From positions 434,001-498,000 of the forward strand of contig NJPS01000041.1 of assembly GCA_002946415.1 (NCBI GenBank): a stretch of 64,000 bases of DNA, in the 5' to 3' direction. Positions 32,870 through 43,740 of the stretch are shown here, one piece after another. This DNA comes from Rutstroemia sp. NJR-2017a BVV2. Lineage: Eukaryota; Ascomycota; Leotiomycetes; Helotiales; Rutstroemiaceae. Made by a program: the position numbers and the translations under genes. How positions within the stretch are numbered: position 1 is the first letter of the stretch; every line of letters begins with the position of its first letter. Under the pieces are notes generated by a model. That model was given only the letters and a program-made list of their open reading frames with translations. It was not told the DNA's origin and ran no database searches.

Positions 32870-33400
32870 CTACACACAAATAATCCGCTCCGTTCGGATA
32901 TCCTGAACCGCTCCGCTCCACGGAGGGGCGCCCCTTGCTTTTGCGCTCTATTGGATATCCGTTTGGGAGGCAATCCGCTCCGGCCTAAAACGGAGTATCC
33001 GCGGGTTATCCAGCCACTATCCAGAAATCCGTAGATTATAAGAAATCTATACAATCCGTACATAAAATGCATAAGTTCATACATAAAAGTATAAATCGCT
33101 ACATAAAATTTATGATTAGTATAAAGGTTAGCATAACTAGGGTTTTCGGCCTCAAATTTTAGGTTTTGAGTCACTAAACCTTATATTTTTTGAGGATATA
33201 CTTTGTTTTTGGACCTCAAATCTCCACTTTTGAGCTGGAGCTCCTTATAAGCCGGCGGATTTCTAGTAATCTGCCGGTTTTCAGGAGCTACTACGAATCT
33301 CTACAGATTATCTGTAGTAGTACTACTTAAAAATCGCCAAAATCCGCTCTGGTACGGATTAATCCGCAGATCCCCTTAAACATAAATGGTATTACCACGG
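32870..33400. mobile_element. possible non-autonomous DNA transposon relic
   Basis: This is an AT-rich island bounded by clusters of AATCCGCTCC/CGGAT words: left 32,880-33,030 (AATCCGCTCCG, GGATATCC, CCGCTCCG, CCGCGGGTTATCC), right 33,335-33,385 (AATCCGCTCTGG, GGATTAATCCGC). Multiple CGGAT-type motifs near both ends are a feature of some fungal hAT elements. An internal hairpin (CCGGCGGATT / AATCTGCCGG near 33,255-33,281) is present. No transposase frame survives. Ends and target duplication were not resolved. Confidence 0.35.
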
Positions 33401-34091
33401 AGCTCCGTTTACATAGCCTAGTAAGCACCGACCATCTATTCTTATCTTTTTGTAGTTTACCTTATAGCATACTATCTAATGTCACAAAAGTCAGAATACA
33501 TATCGTAGCAAATAATCCATTGAGTTAAAAAGCTTGCTATATGAACAAAAAGTTAATATATATTATGTTATAAATCCCCAGCAAATCACTTGAATAATGA
33601 TTATAAACTCTGGAGGCTATTCATTAGAGCCAACTTCATCCAACGCCCGCCAAAGGCCATCGCCGGCTTTCTATTCGTAGGAAGCCAGAGCCAGTCGGCG
33701 AATTTGCCTCAATCCGCGGCCGGCTGAAAACGAATAAATGTCCGATTCTCCGTATTACATACATCACATCATACTTCAAAGTAATGCAACATTTGTTGCG
33801 TAGGACCTGCTGTAACATTACACGGGTTTACAATCCCAGAAAGCGGGGTAAACAGATAGCTATATATAGTTTGAAGTCGGAGTCAAGGACTGTATACATA
33901 ATGGGAGGGCTTTATAAGCGACTAGGTGGCTATAAGGGAAAGGAGTAGAATTCTAATCATAGGTTTATGCATCAAGGGCGACCCTGCATTTATGATAAGA
34001 GTAATCAGACTCCTAGAACCAAGTGGTTCTCCTACAGTTCCCTTCCAATCCAAACTCTCGAGAGAACACGACATTTAAAACGAGTTTAGCT
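33401..34091. other. intergenic, AT-rich
   Basis: No gene was seen; this includes the leader of the gene that starts at 34092. Confidence 0.4.
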
Positions 34092-34766
34092 ATGAGTTCC
34101 AGCAATACTGCGGCCCAGAAATCCACACATGAAGACATTTCAAGAGCCCAAACGGTCATTCTTGACCTTAGCAACACCGTCTCCCAGCTCAAACAGACAA
34201 CCACCGAGATCCAAAGAACTCTAATCAATCTTCAAGATGCTGTTGGCCAGGAGGGGTATATTTCCGAGGAAGGCAATGCCTCTTCAGTAACTGGGACCGA
34301 TACTTCGTGCATAACACCGAATCTCTCAAAACTGACTATCGCCGCCGAGGATTATACAAGTCCCCTAACCTCGCGTTTGCAAGATCCTTTCGGTGGAGAG
34401 ACATACGTCATTCGCGACCGCGAAAAGCGTCGTATCATTACGCTCAATGATGGAAAACTGCAACTAGAGGACAGAGTTACTGGAAGAGGTGGTATCTACT
34501 GGATTTGCGTCAGCAATTGTTGGTTTGCGTTCCGCAACTCGGTTTCGGGGGCGTTCATAGGGAGAGATGGGAAGGGCAAGTTCGTCTGCAGTGCCTTGTC
34601 TCAGAAGAGTGATGAATCGTTTTCTCCGAGGCCGCATCCGGGTGGAGGATATCGGCTAGGGGCGTCGCAAAGAGATGTGCGAGCGATGGGTATAGGAAAA
34701 GATGGGAAGGAGTTGGTGGAGGTGGATTGGGAGGATGGTACGGCGTGGGAGTTTGTGAAGGCTTAA
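34092..34766 (+). CDS. fungal beta-trefoil-like protein of unknown function
   Basis: This is a single-exon protein of 224 aa. The ATG at 34092 is chosen as the first methionine before the Ser/Thr-rich start. Residues about 10-55 are predicted helical with hydrophobic spacing (TVILDLSNTVSQLKQTTTEIQRTL), perhaps a coiled coil. Residues about 103-224 are beta-rich with YVIRDREKRRIITLNDGKLQLED, YWICVSNCWFAFRNSVSGAFIGRDGKG and a C-terminal GTAWEFVKA. Fungal proteins of this layout (xIRExxTGRxITL..G..L.., HWxCVE..GWLGFRN..SG.YLGHD) are common and resemble fascin/ricin-type trefoils. The fold call is inference; the ligand is unknown. Confidence 0.6.
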   Translation: MSSSNTAAQKSTHEDISRAQTVILDLSNTVSQLKQTTTEIQRTLINLQDAVGQEGYISEEGNASSVTGTDTSCITPNLSKLTIAAEDYTSPLTSRLQDPFGGETYVIRDREKRRIITLNDGKLQLEDRVTGRGGIYWICVSNCWFAFRNSVSGAFIGRDGKGKFVCSALSQKSDESFSPRPHPGGGYRLGASQRDVRAMGIGKDGKELVEVDWEDGTAWEFVKA

Positions 34767-35457
34767 GCGGGGCTTTCTTGTTGGGGATAGCGAAGGGGAG
34801 ATGGGATGAAGGACTCATTGCGATCGAGAAAGTGTAATTGTGATGGTTCTTGTGCGCTTTTCGGGAAGTTTCTGCCTTTCTAGTGCCGGGACGGCTGCTT
34901 GATGGATTTTGCCAGTAGCTATTCCGGTTTTTAATCTTGTTGTCGCTGGAGTTTGCTGTGTATGCATTACAGTGAGTAAGAAAAGGTTGGGGAATGGATG
35001 GAGACGAAGGAGAATATAGAAGAGTGTCGTAAAAATTATACATGGCAAACGGACTTTGATTTAAAATACCGGATGCAAAGAAAGACTGGCTGCAGTTCAT
35101 TATGGTTGACAGATTTTTTCGGTCGCTATATATTTGTTTATATTTCGATAGAGAGTGAATAGGAAGTTGATTCATTGGGAATATGGCTCTTGTTTGTAAT
35201 GTTGTATGTAGCCATCAGATCTGGTAGCCATGAACAGAGACTCGAAGACCGCAGTATGATCAGCGCTTAAAGGCCAAGAATAATTGAAACGCGTTTATAA
35301 TCTTTCATTTACCCCCAGGTGAAAATTAGGAAGTTATGGAAGGTTATGTAGTTTTGAGAATAGACATTGTCGAGATCGAGTCGATCAAAACCGTTCAGAG
35401 TGGTAGTGACTACATAATGTATCCCGTCAGCGCGAAGGAATGTCATAGACAACCTCC
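34767..35457. other. intergenic between convergent genes
   Basis: No convincing gene was seen; an open frame at 34555-35175 on the minus strand overlaps the trefoil gene and has no family features. Confidence 0.4.
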
Positions 35458-37584
35458 CTAAAACGACTGAGGCCATTTCCGCAAAATTTCCTCGTACAAT
35501 GGTTTCACAATGGTAAGAAAAATATCATTAAGCACTTCCGCGTGCTTCCCTTCGCTCATCATTCGTAGATTCGGAGGGTGAAGACAATTGCTAATCGGGT
35601 CGGAGAAAGTGGGGTTTTCTCCGTAGATAACATCCCATTCGACGCTATTGGCAAGTGCAAGGCAGTAGGCATGATAAGATTTGGAATTGCTTGCATTAAC
35701 CGGCGTAACTAATGCAGTGTCTGCCATCTCTTCGATTGTTTTGCCGAAGCATAGCTCGATTAGAACCACACCAAGACATTGCAGGAATATCCGGAGGGGA
35801 ATATCACTGGATTGTGATGGCTGACTGGTGGGTGCGTTCGTTCTGGGCGCGAATTCGTGGATAATGTATGGTTGACGAAAGATTGTTTGTGAGCCATCGT
35901 CGGATTTCTCGAAGAATATGTTTTCCTTGCTCCAATGTGTGTGAAGCCATTGGGTTTGTAGAAGCTCCAGGAGAGACGAAGTTAGAACTGTGGCAACCAT
36001 CATTCTTCGTTGGGCTGAGAAGTGCCTTTTGTCTCTTATGAGAACCTCTTTCAAGGATATGAGATTCTTGGAAGATGGAATATTCGATCGATCTTTAGCG
36101 GTAAGCTCATGTCTTGTCGTCTTATCATCCATTAAATACCCCAACGGGCAGTTCCAGGCTGCCAATGTTTGGACAGTATGACAGATATTGGAGATTTCTT
36201 TGGATTGAAGAGCCACGCTAATCTGCTGTTGCTGTCCGTCTTTCGGATTATGTTGTTGCTGAGATGGTGGATTTGGTGATGGCAATGCAGAGCCAACAAA
36301 AGCGGCTACCGTATTGTTGATAGGACTGGTAGGCATCAATGCAATGGCAGCTTGTGGAGCAATGGCAGCTTGTGGACTTCGAAGAGTATTGAATTTGCTA
36401 CTGGGGACTTTCGGATGAGAAGGCTTAGGTCTAAAGAACTTTAGTAATTCTTCATGCTGTAAACTGAACGCACTTGGTGGAATGGTTGATATATACCTAA
36501 ATGGGAGATGGTCTCTGAGAGAGTGTGTGAGGCTATGTCTCTGTGGGCTTGCGCTCGCGTCCTGTATAGTGTTGTTCTTACTGGATGAGATAGGTGCCAA
36601 TAGTTGTTTGACGTGCATTACAGGCTGGAGTGGCTGCAGAGAAATCCCTTGCTGGTTATCAAAGACTTTAACCTCCACTGCTTGTCGTATTTGAGGCTGC
36701 TCCTTCGCTGTCTGTGAAGCAATTTTGTTTCCTGATTGACTGCAGCCGACTCCATATTCCACTGGCACGATGAAAACTACATCAAATAATGTGTGTTTAC
36801 CCATCGATGTTCGAGATGGGCTCTCACAATGATCTAACCGAAGTAGAGTTGTGTGAGTACTGGGGCATGAACATGCCCAGGCTTTGAAAAGAGCTGAGTA
36901 TAAACTGCAAGCACTTTGCTGGACCCTTTCCACCAGCTTTGGGAAGGTTGAAAGAGACTTCGCTCCACCAGCACCCAATCGTTTATCTCTGATCTCAAGA
37001 GTTCGCTGGAGATATTCGGTTAAGGCATGTAGCTTTTCAAGTTTTTTGTCTCTCTGTTCAATCCACAGAGTCTCTTTTATTCTCTTCCATTGAAACTCCC
37101 ACCACTGCGGGGTGTAAGCATCGGCTTTCAACTGTTTTGAGTCAGCGAACAGCAATTTCTCGGCTCTGGATCTACCAACTGTCTCTGATATTTGTAGCTG
37201 GCGGCACAATTCATTCTGGATTTCCCAAATCTCCTGGATAGTTGCTAGAAACCAATCGTAGCGATCATCGAGCCGTAGCCGGACCGTTCTCTTCAATTCA
37301 GTACTCTGCCATATAGCGTTATTTTGGTCTCTCATACATTCCATAACCTCTTCTTCCGATGATCCCCTGAGGGGGAAGGGGTTCGGTGGCTCGAACAATA
37401 AATCCCGAATCACATTTTCGAAGAAGTAGCTCTCCGCATCAACCTTCCTACTGAAAGCCTCAAATTGAGTGCGAAAACGCCGCCAATTCTGACAGTGTTT
37501 TATGCCTTGCTTATATTGATTGAAAGCATGCGAGAGAACAGGATACGCGCCGAGAGCAAGACCTGCAACAGATAATGGATCCAT
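35458..37584 (-). CDS. DUF7580-type fungal protein (HeLo/prion-associated family)
   Basis: This is a single-exon protein of 708 aa when started at MDPLSVAGLALGAYPVL (37584). The frame is open 83 codons further upstream but lacks family features there. The N-terminal part has the conserved helical pattern ALGAYPVLSHAFNQYKQG, WRRFRTQFEAFSRKVD, DDRYDWFLATIQEIWEIQNEL, WEFQWKRIKETLW and VQQSACSLYSAL.KAWACSC. The middle (about 300-480) is Gln/Pro/Ser-rich. The C-terminal part has SLKEVLIRDKRHFSAQRRMMVATVLTSSLLEL, WLHTHWSKENIFF and IFLQCLGVVLIELCFGKTIEE, a protein-kinase-like shape (LxxTxWLH, LGVxLLELxFG) without catalytic motifs that I can see. Members of this family are common beside heterokaryon-incompatibility genes. 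The function is unknown. It lies head-to-head with the C2H2/acuF-type gene. Confidence 0.75.
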   Translation of the reverse strand: MDPLSVAGLALGAYPVLSHAFNQYKQGIKHCQNWRRFRTQFEAFSRKVDAESYFFENVIRDLLFEPPNPFPLRGSSEEEVMECMRDQNNAIWQSTELKRTVRLRLDDRYDWFLATIQEIWEIQNELCRQLQISETVGRSRAEKLLFADSKQLKADAYTPQWWEFQWKRIKETLWIEQRDKKLEKLHALTEYLQRTLEIRDKRLGAGGAKSLSTFPKLVERVQQSACSLYSALFKAWACSCPSTHTTLLRLDHCESPSRTSMGKHTLFDVVFIVPVEYGVGCSQSGNKIASQTAKEQPQIRQAVEVKVFDNQQGISLQPLQPVMHVKQLLAPISSSKNNTIQDASASPQRHSLTHSLRDHLPFRYISTIPPSAFSLQHEELLKFFRPKPSHPKVPSSKFNTLRSPQAAIAPQAAIALMPTSPINNTVAAFVGSALPSPNPPSQQQHNPKDGQQQQISVALQSKEISNICHTVQTLAAWNCPLGYLMDDKTTRHELTAKDRSNIPSSKNLISLKEVLIRDKRHFSAQRRMMVATVLTSSLLELLQTQWLHTHWSKENIFFEKSDDGSQTIFRQPYIIHEFAPRTNAPTSQPSQSSDIPLRIFLQCLGVVLIELCFGKTIEEMADTALVTPVNASNSKSYHAYCLALANSVEWDVIYGENPTFSDPISNCLHPPNLRMMSEGKHAEVLNDIFLTIVKPLYEEILRKWPQSF

Positions 37585-38082
37585 TGCATGGCCTTCTGTT
37601 AGATCAGATGGAGTCCCAGCAATGTAAAGCAAATGCAGTGCAGGCTGAAGATGGCCGAGAGAGCGACCGCGTAACTCCCAGCAACTTATTGCCTCAATCC
37701 AGCAATCAGTCCTCCAGTAGCTGCGACATAAATTGGTAGCTCCAATCTTTGAGACTGTTAAATGGTGATTATATAATGAGGTGCTCGGTTCCTGTGACGA
37801 GGCTGCAGGTCGTACAGACAAGGATTCGGACAAGATGTTTCCCCAATTCGTCGATGTTGCATATCAGCACCAAATCATATAAGAATTTTGTGCCTCAACA
37901 AAAAGACGACTGCTCGAAGTATTGCGGGTCTAGCCAGCTTTACACGTTGTAAGCGATCGTCGCGGTATATTTGGAGCAACTACTCGTTCTAGCTTTACGA
38001 CAATATCTATTTCGACTACCCCAAGGGCCCTGGTATCGGAGTCCGTCTTGTACAGTACAGTGCAGGCGCTCTTTCCCGCGAG
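37585..38082. other. divergent intergenic region
   Basis: The 498 bp lie between the DUF7580-type gene (-) and the C2H2/acuF-type gene (+). Most of it is the left copy of the direct repeat. An acceptor-like TCTAG at 37992 opens a frame (YDNIYFDYPKGPGIGVR..) that runs into the gene at 38083, so an upstream exon may exist. Confidence 0.5.
37789..38030. repeat. direct repeat flanking the C2H2/acuF-type gene, left copy
   Basis: This copy matches 40491-40759 along its length: CGAGGCTGCAGGT, AAGGATTCG, AAGATGTTTCCCC, CGAAGT.TTGCG, ACTACTCGTTCTAGCTTTACGA, GACAATATCTATTTCGA, AAGGGCC. Identity looks like about three quarters with small gaps. Confidence 0.8.
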
Positions 38083-40255
38083 ATGGAAATCCCGGGGCTC
38101 GCAACCTCATGCGACCAATTGTTCCAAAAGATTTGCAGGATTCCCGATACTCATAATGTTGAATATTATCCCGAGGAACCAAGTATTGAACGAGAATATA
38201 ATCGCTTCTGTCTATGGGCTCGCAACATCGCGGCATTGCAGAATGCTCAACTGTCCAGCAGCCTTGGGTATCGACTGCGCCACGATCCAAAAGCACAAAA
38301 GCTGGTAGTAGATGATTTGAAGTATCTAGAGGAGTCTTTGCGCCTTGGTATGTGATTCAGTCTTTATCTTTTACCCGTAAGAGAATATCATTCTGCAATT
38401 TACATCGTTTGCGAATGGCTGTCCCTAAATTTATGAATTTGATTAAAGTTTCGGATTTTTCATTGTAGTCTTATTTATCATTCATTTAGCACTGCCCATC
38501 GTGTCTGGCCAAGAGGCAAACGAGACATGGGACTCCAGAGACGAGGTGGATGGCAGTCAGTCTGCAACATATGACAACGACGTCGCAAGCAATGAGTCAT
38601 GTGGTGCACCGTTGCAAGATTCCGAGCTCCACCAACTCTTTGATGCCATTCAAGGAGCATTGACCCAGCTATTTCAATTGTCTATGATGATAAAGAAAAA
38701 GACAGAGAAGGACGACTACACCAAGGCAGTTTACACAGTTCCAATGGATCCGACAAGTGATATCAATTATGTAAAAGATAAACACCCAATATTCATGAAG
38801 GAAAGGTTATGGCTGGCCGAGCGACTTGGCTATGCGATCACAAGTCGCCGTCAGTATTTGCTTTATCGCCAAAGTCACCAAAAGAAGCTGATCACAATCC
38901 ATGGTATGGGAGCCAGTGAAGATGGAGACTCTCTCTGGTCTGGAACATTGGCTTCGACATACCACAACGCTGAATTGCCTGAGACTGTCGTAGGCACCCA
39001 GCACCTGCCTCCTCAACAACAAGCTCGAACAACGGCTAAAACAGGTTACGTGGGTTCAAGCAAGAGGGGTGAGCGACCGGATACTTTGCTTAGAATACCT
39101 CTTCCGCCGAAAAGCCCAACGGGCATGCGTTACAAGTATGGCGACAGCTTTGAATGCCCTTATTGTAGGAGGCCACAAGAGTTTAAAAGCAATGCGGAAT
39201 GGAAGTAAGCAACCCTGTTCTCTAATAGTTGTGTTTTTCTTTTAGCTAAACCAGCTAATAGGAAGCATGTATTGTCTGATCTACGGTCATATGTGTGCAC
39301 TTTCGAGTCTTGTTGTCACGATAAATTTGAGAGTCAAAATAAGTGGTTCCAGCACGAACTAAACAATCATCGGAAACAGTGGACCTGCATACTATGTCTG
39401 GAACTGGACTTACAGACTTTGGAAGGCCTAGGGGAACATTTTTCACGCCTTCATGCGGATCTACATACACAAACCCGCACAGCTATAATGGATGCGTGTC
39501 TCCAGCCATGGATCAGCACGCTAGAATGTCCCTGTTGCTATATAGATGGCGAAAGATTTCGAAGAACCAACGAGTCTTTAGAAAGCGATGTAGCTCTCAA
39601 GCAGTTCCAGCAACACCTTGGTCGACACATGGAACAACTAGCCCTTAGTGTATTGCCCTCGGATGAAGACGAAAGCAATAACTCAGACGATGACACGGAT
39701 AGTACGGACAGTGAGAATAATACATACTCCCCATCGTTTTTTGCGGACCAATTAGAAACGGCGATCAAGACCCTGAAATCAGAGATCAATAAAGATAAGA
39801 GATCGTTTGGTCAAGATGGTATGAAAATCTATTCAAAGATGAAACAGCTGTCATCTATGTATCGCCGCCAGAACGAATGGAACGAATCGACCCGTATACT
39901 TATTGAAATTGTTGAAAGAGCAACTCTCATTCTGGGTCGATTGCATCCCGACACATGCAGCCTCCTCGTCGAATTGGCACATAACCACTTTATCAAGGGA
40001 CAATCTGCCGAGGCCGAGAATCTGCTCTTGGAGGTTTTGGAAGGACAGAGCAGAAAATCAGGAGCAAGGCATTCAGACATAAGGCTCGCCAAATTTTTAC
40101 TCTTGCGGATATTCCTTAGTCAAGGACGATTAGGTGCCTGCGGCAAGTTGTTAGACGAGATCGACACTGCAGGGAAAGAAACTGACTTTCGTCTACACGA
40201 TCGCAAACTAGGTCCAGCCAAGATACATGGTAAGGTTTACCAGCGTCTTGTATGA
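38083..40255 (+). CDS. C2H2-type zinc-finger protein, acuF-like N-terminal domain
   Basis: Exons are 38083-38347, 38490-39204 and 39262-40255, with introns of 142 and 57 bp, giving 657 aa. The N-terminal region has SCDQLFQKI, EYNRFCLWARNIAALQ, SSLGYRLRHDP, LVVDDLKYLEESL, the helical domain seen in many ascomycete proteins labelled oxidoreductase acuF-like. The middle has FECPYCRRPQEF and, across intron 2, EWKKHVLSDLRSYVCTFESC, then a second Cys-His set (WTCILCLELD..GLGEHFSRLHAD). An acidic stretch and helical TPR-like repeats follow. The gene lies between two direct repeats and head-to-head with the DUF7580-type gene. The 3' end is uncertain because a donor-like GGTAAGG at 40229 lies just before the stop. 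Proteins of this build often accompany NLR and HET genes; the function is unknown. Confidence 0.7.
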
Positions 40256-41023
40256 TATTATCAACCCTATCCCATGTCTGATTCGGTTGGAGCCACGAGT
40301 CTATGGTGAGGAAAGTGAACCATTGGAATACTGGAATCATGATGGACATTGGAGAAACTATTTATTTGCCTCGGATGTTAGAAGAGATGTGGGATGTGGT
40401 GTAGTGCATTCTCTCCGTCCAAAACGGTGCGTTTCAGGATATTTCATCCTCGAATCCATCATATCGTGTCATCACTATGTGCGATGCTTGTTTCCCGTGA
40501 TGAGGCTGCAGGTTATCCCTTGGGTACAGATGGACAAGGATTCGAACAAGATGTTTCCCCGATTGGTCGACGTTGCACATCAGCACCATAATCAATCGCG
40601 TAATGATTTTGAGTATCGACTAGAAGACGATTTCTCGAAGTGTTGCGAGTCTAGTCAACTTCACACCTTGTAGGCAATCGTCGCCGTACATTTAGAGCGA
40701 CTACTCGTTCTAGCTTTACGAACGTACGACAATATCTATTTCGATTGTTCTAAGGGCCAGGTTGGGACGGGTTGGGTATAATAATTAGGATGCCTAGGCA
40801 CGCTACAGTAGAATATTGAATGTTAATCGGTAAGCTAGAACTCGTTTCAGGATGGTTTCGCATGCCTGTAAAGCTGCAAGTATTCATCCTATCCTGTGCC
40901 TCTCCAAATTTTAACTTCACTACTTAAAATGATTATCTATCTCTTCATCTTATTGAATTTCGATTCCTTGGTAGCTAGTCTCTTCCCTTCTTCATCTTAA
41001 ATCGTTTAAATATTAGAATTACT
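40256..41023. other. intergenic with right repeat copy
   Basis: This is the 3' flank of the C2H2/acuF-type gene, the repeat at 40491-40759, and the promoter of the HET gene. No complete gene was seen. Confidence 0.5.
40491..40759. repeat. direct repeat flanking the C2H2/acuF-type gene, right copy
   Basis: This is the partner of 37789-38030. It retains the TCTAGCTTTACGA acceptor-like word but loses similarity soon after, so it looks like a truncated duplicate of the 5' part of the neighbouring gene. Confidence 0.8.
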
Positions 41024-43277
41024 ATGGTTAGGATTCAGAAACCGGCAAAACCTAAACATAGGAGAAAACGCAAGTTGAAGACAGCAAAGTCTTCTTCCAA
41101 AGTGACATCACAGTCTCAGAATGCCAGAACACGATTCCCGCACCTCTGTTATATATGTTACACATTGACATCTCGTATCTCTAAACTTCAGCCAACTATA
41201 CCGTCGGTGTTAAAAAATGGTTTAAGATTCCAAAGGACATTCAACCATTCCAAAGGCCAGCGGTGTTCTTTTTGTGCCGTTCTATTTCAGTCATTGTTGG
41301 CGCACAGGATCGAGGCTGACCTTAGAAAGCCTGTTCGCTTCATTCTAGCTCTTCCTGGACCAGAAAAAGATGTGTGCGAAGAATTGGAAGACTTATATTC
41401 CCTGGAGCTTTGGTGCGAAAACCATGTTAGGCCGGGGAAAACGGATCACAAAACTCGGGAGCTCGGAAAATTCATGGTATCTGCAACACTAGGTGAGCTA
41501 ATATCTTTATAACATATGAGCTTTTTATTGACCCAATTGAACAGGCAGTCCTGCGGCTCAATTCATAAGAAAACGCCCCCCTATTTTGGATATGAGGTCA
41601 CAGACAGTCTATGATGAAACAAGACAGTGGCTCCATGATTGTTATTCTCATCATGAATACTGCGCCCTATCTAGGACATCTTTCACCCCTACTCGAGTTA
41701 TTGATATTGGAGATTTAGATGGGTTTCCAAGGTTAATTGAGCCCGATGCTCAGTCCGGTCATTATGCAGCACTCAGTTATTGCTGGGGAAAGGACCAATT
41801 AGTTAAAACAATGACTGGTAACATCGAGGAGTTTTTTAAGCAGCTACCTATCTCGGAGCTGCAACAGACTCTAAAAGATGCGATTTGGACCACGCGGGAA
41901 CTTGGTCTGCGATTTCTTTGGATTGACGCTTTGTGCATTATTCAAGATTCCAAGAATGACATGATCAAAGAGTTGTCAAGGATGCATGAACTGTATGCCA
42001 ACGCATATGTTACTATTATTGCTGCAAGTGCAAAATCTTGCGATGAAGGGTTTCTGCAACGGCGTATTCAACTTCGAGACAATCCAGGAACTGTCAATTT
42101 CAAAGCCTTCAGTCTCCCTTACCGGTTCCAAAACGGTACCCTTGATGAAGTTACGCTACAGCCTTTTCAGTCATATCATCCAGATGTACATTGTATCAAT
42201 TCACGGGCTTGGACTTTGCAGGAAAATCTCCTTTCACCACGTATCTTAGTGTATGGATCACAACTCGTGCGGGAATGCTTCACTAGTCGGTCTCCTGCAA
42301 TTGGGCCTGGGCCGTTTCCCGCTCCGCAAACTTCATGGCTTGGCCGTGCGCCGCGCAGACCACCATCTCCGGATGGAAGGTCACCATCATCAACTTTCGA
42401 TACCGTGAAACATTTACAGGAGTTGCAGTCGTATTGGATTTGGGTGGTCAACGACTACTCGGAAAGAAAGCTCTCGTATATTAACGATAAACTTATCGCC
42501 ATTTCGGCCTTGGCTCGCCAGCTCAGCGTCATGGTTTTTAAAGATCATTCATATAAAGCAGGCTTGTGGTTTCCAAACTCACCAAACAAAACTTCTTTCC
42601 TCCACGATCTTTGCTGGACCACAGAATTGCCTCTACCCAGTCGAGATTGTTTATACCTAGCACCAAGCTGGTCATGGGCTTCATCCCATGTACAGACATC
42701 CTTGGGGGTTCGCATGGAACATTGGAGCCATCACACTGCGCTTCTGGAGACTGGCGCACCTTGCGAAATCGTCAGATGTGAGATCATTGCAGAGCGAGAA
42801 AACCCTTTCTCCCACATACTTGGCGGATCACTGGTCTTACGCGGCATTCTCACCGAGGCAAAAGTATCGAAAATCGACGTGAGTGAGTCAATCTTCGAAA
42901 TATATTTGCCCGGAGAAATTATTCTACCTTCTGAACTAGACCGTGTCTTGTCCTTTGCCAAAGCATATCCAAGCGAATCAGTAAACTTCAACTTAGCAAA
43001 TGCCGATACGACCAAGCCAACCTTTAAGTACGATCTTCGCTTTTCTGCCAATTTTGATATGATAACTCCTGAATTAAGACATGACTCTACTTCAGTTTCC
43101 GTTTTCTGTTTACGCGTGCTACGATATAAAGGTCTACTCTTAATGCCAGTACCAGATCAAAAATATCGCCGAGTTGGAACATTTCACTACAAAGATTTTG
43201 TTCGTGTATCTGGGGAGTCAAGGAAAGTTGAGGGATGTTTTAGTGGAATTCCTCTCACTCAAGTCACAATAGTATAG
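41024..43277 (+). CDS. HET-domain (heterokaryon incompatibility) protein
   Basis: This is a 733-aa protein. Exons are 41024-41492 and 41545-43277, with a 52-bp intron joining VSATLG to SPAAQF. It has a very basic N-terminus (KPAKPKHRRKRKLKTAK), then CSFCAVLFQSL. The HET domain (PF06985) starts at about residue 230: YAALSYCWGKDQLVKT, ELQQTLKDAIWTTRELGLRFLWIDALCIIQD, MHELYANAYVTIIAASA, and SRAWTLQENLLSPRILVYGSQ. The C-terminal part contains LAPSWSWASSHV, a common post-HET motif. HET proteins trigger cell death on contact with a non-self partner in several fungi; the partner here is unknown. The frame is intact. Confidence 0.92.
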
Positions 43278-43469
43278 AACAATAGCTGTCGTGATATAAA
43301 TTCATAATATATCTATACAAGGCACCATTTACAGGATCCTGAACAATATTAGCTTCCTGTCAACTAGAGAATAAACAGCGCCCTCTGCGGAAAACTGCTT
43401 GTATCATTTCCTATTATATAGCGGTTACCGTTTTCCAGTAATGCAGTATTCTCTTCAATCCACCCCCAT

Positions 43470-43530
43470 TACGTACCCATCAGTGATTATAATCCACCCA
43501 GAGTTGCCCCAACCCGTCGGGGTTTAGTGC
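43470..43530. repeat. fragment related to the 43,741-43,943 element
   Basis: TACCCATCAGTGATTATAA followed by TCCACCCAGAGTTGCCCC matches the 3' part of the element (TACCCATCAGTCATCATAA, CCCACCCATGGGTGCCCC). Confidence 0.55.
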
Positions 43531-43550
43531 ACAGCGTACTTGAGTTCTTG

Positions 43551-43740
43551 ACTCGGTTCCCGTTGAAAGCAGCTACTCTCTAGTTTCTTGTCGGAGAGAA
43601 AAATAATACACTATATATAGACTTTAGCAACTCAAGAAAGAGAGGGGCATACAATTCAACAAAAATTCGAGGTCAAATACAACACAGTTTTTAGAAGAAC
43701 CCCGATTGATTGAGGCAGTTCGAGTCCCTAGACCCAAGAG
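43551..43740. repeat. LTR-like dispersed repeat, copy 1
   Basis: This copy shares with 47463-47630 the words TTGACTCG/GTGACTCG, TGAAAGCA, ACTCAAGAAA.AGAG, GCAT.CAAT, CACAAAAATT-type, AACACRGT, CCCGATTGATT, TCGAGTCCC(T/C)AGAC(C/T)CAAGAG. The family is not identified. Confidence 0.6.

Noticed and set aside
34555..35175. 206-codon minus-strand frame
   Set aside because: It overlaps the trefoil-like gene in antisense and has low-quality composition.
35458..37833. Longer form of the DUF7580-type protein starting at 37833
   Set aside because: The extra 83 codons lack family features and overlap the direct repeat; MDPLSVAGLALGAYP at 37584 is the usual start.
43711..43730. GTTCGAGTCCC, resembling a tRNA B box
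   Set aside because: No cloverleaf or A box around it, and the same words occur in the second repeat copy at 47,610; it is part of the repeat family.
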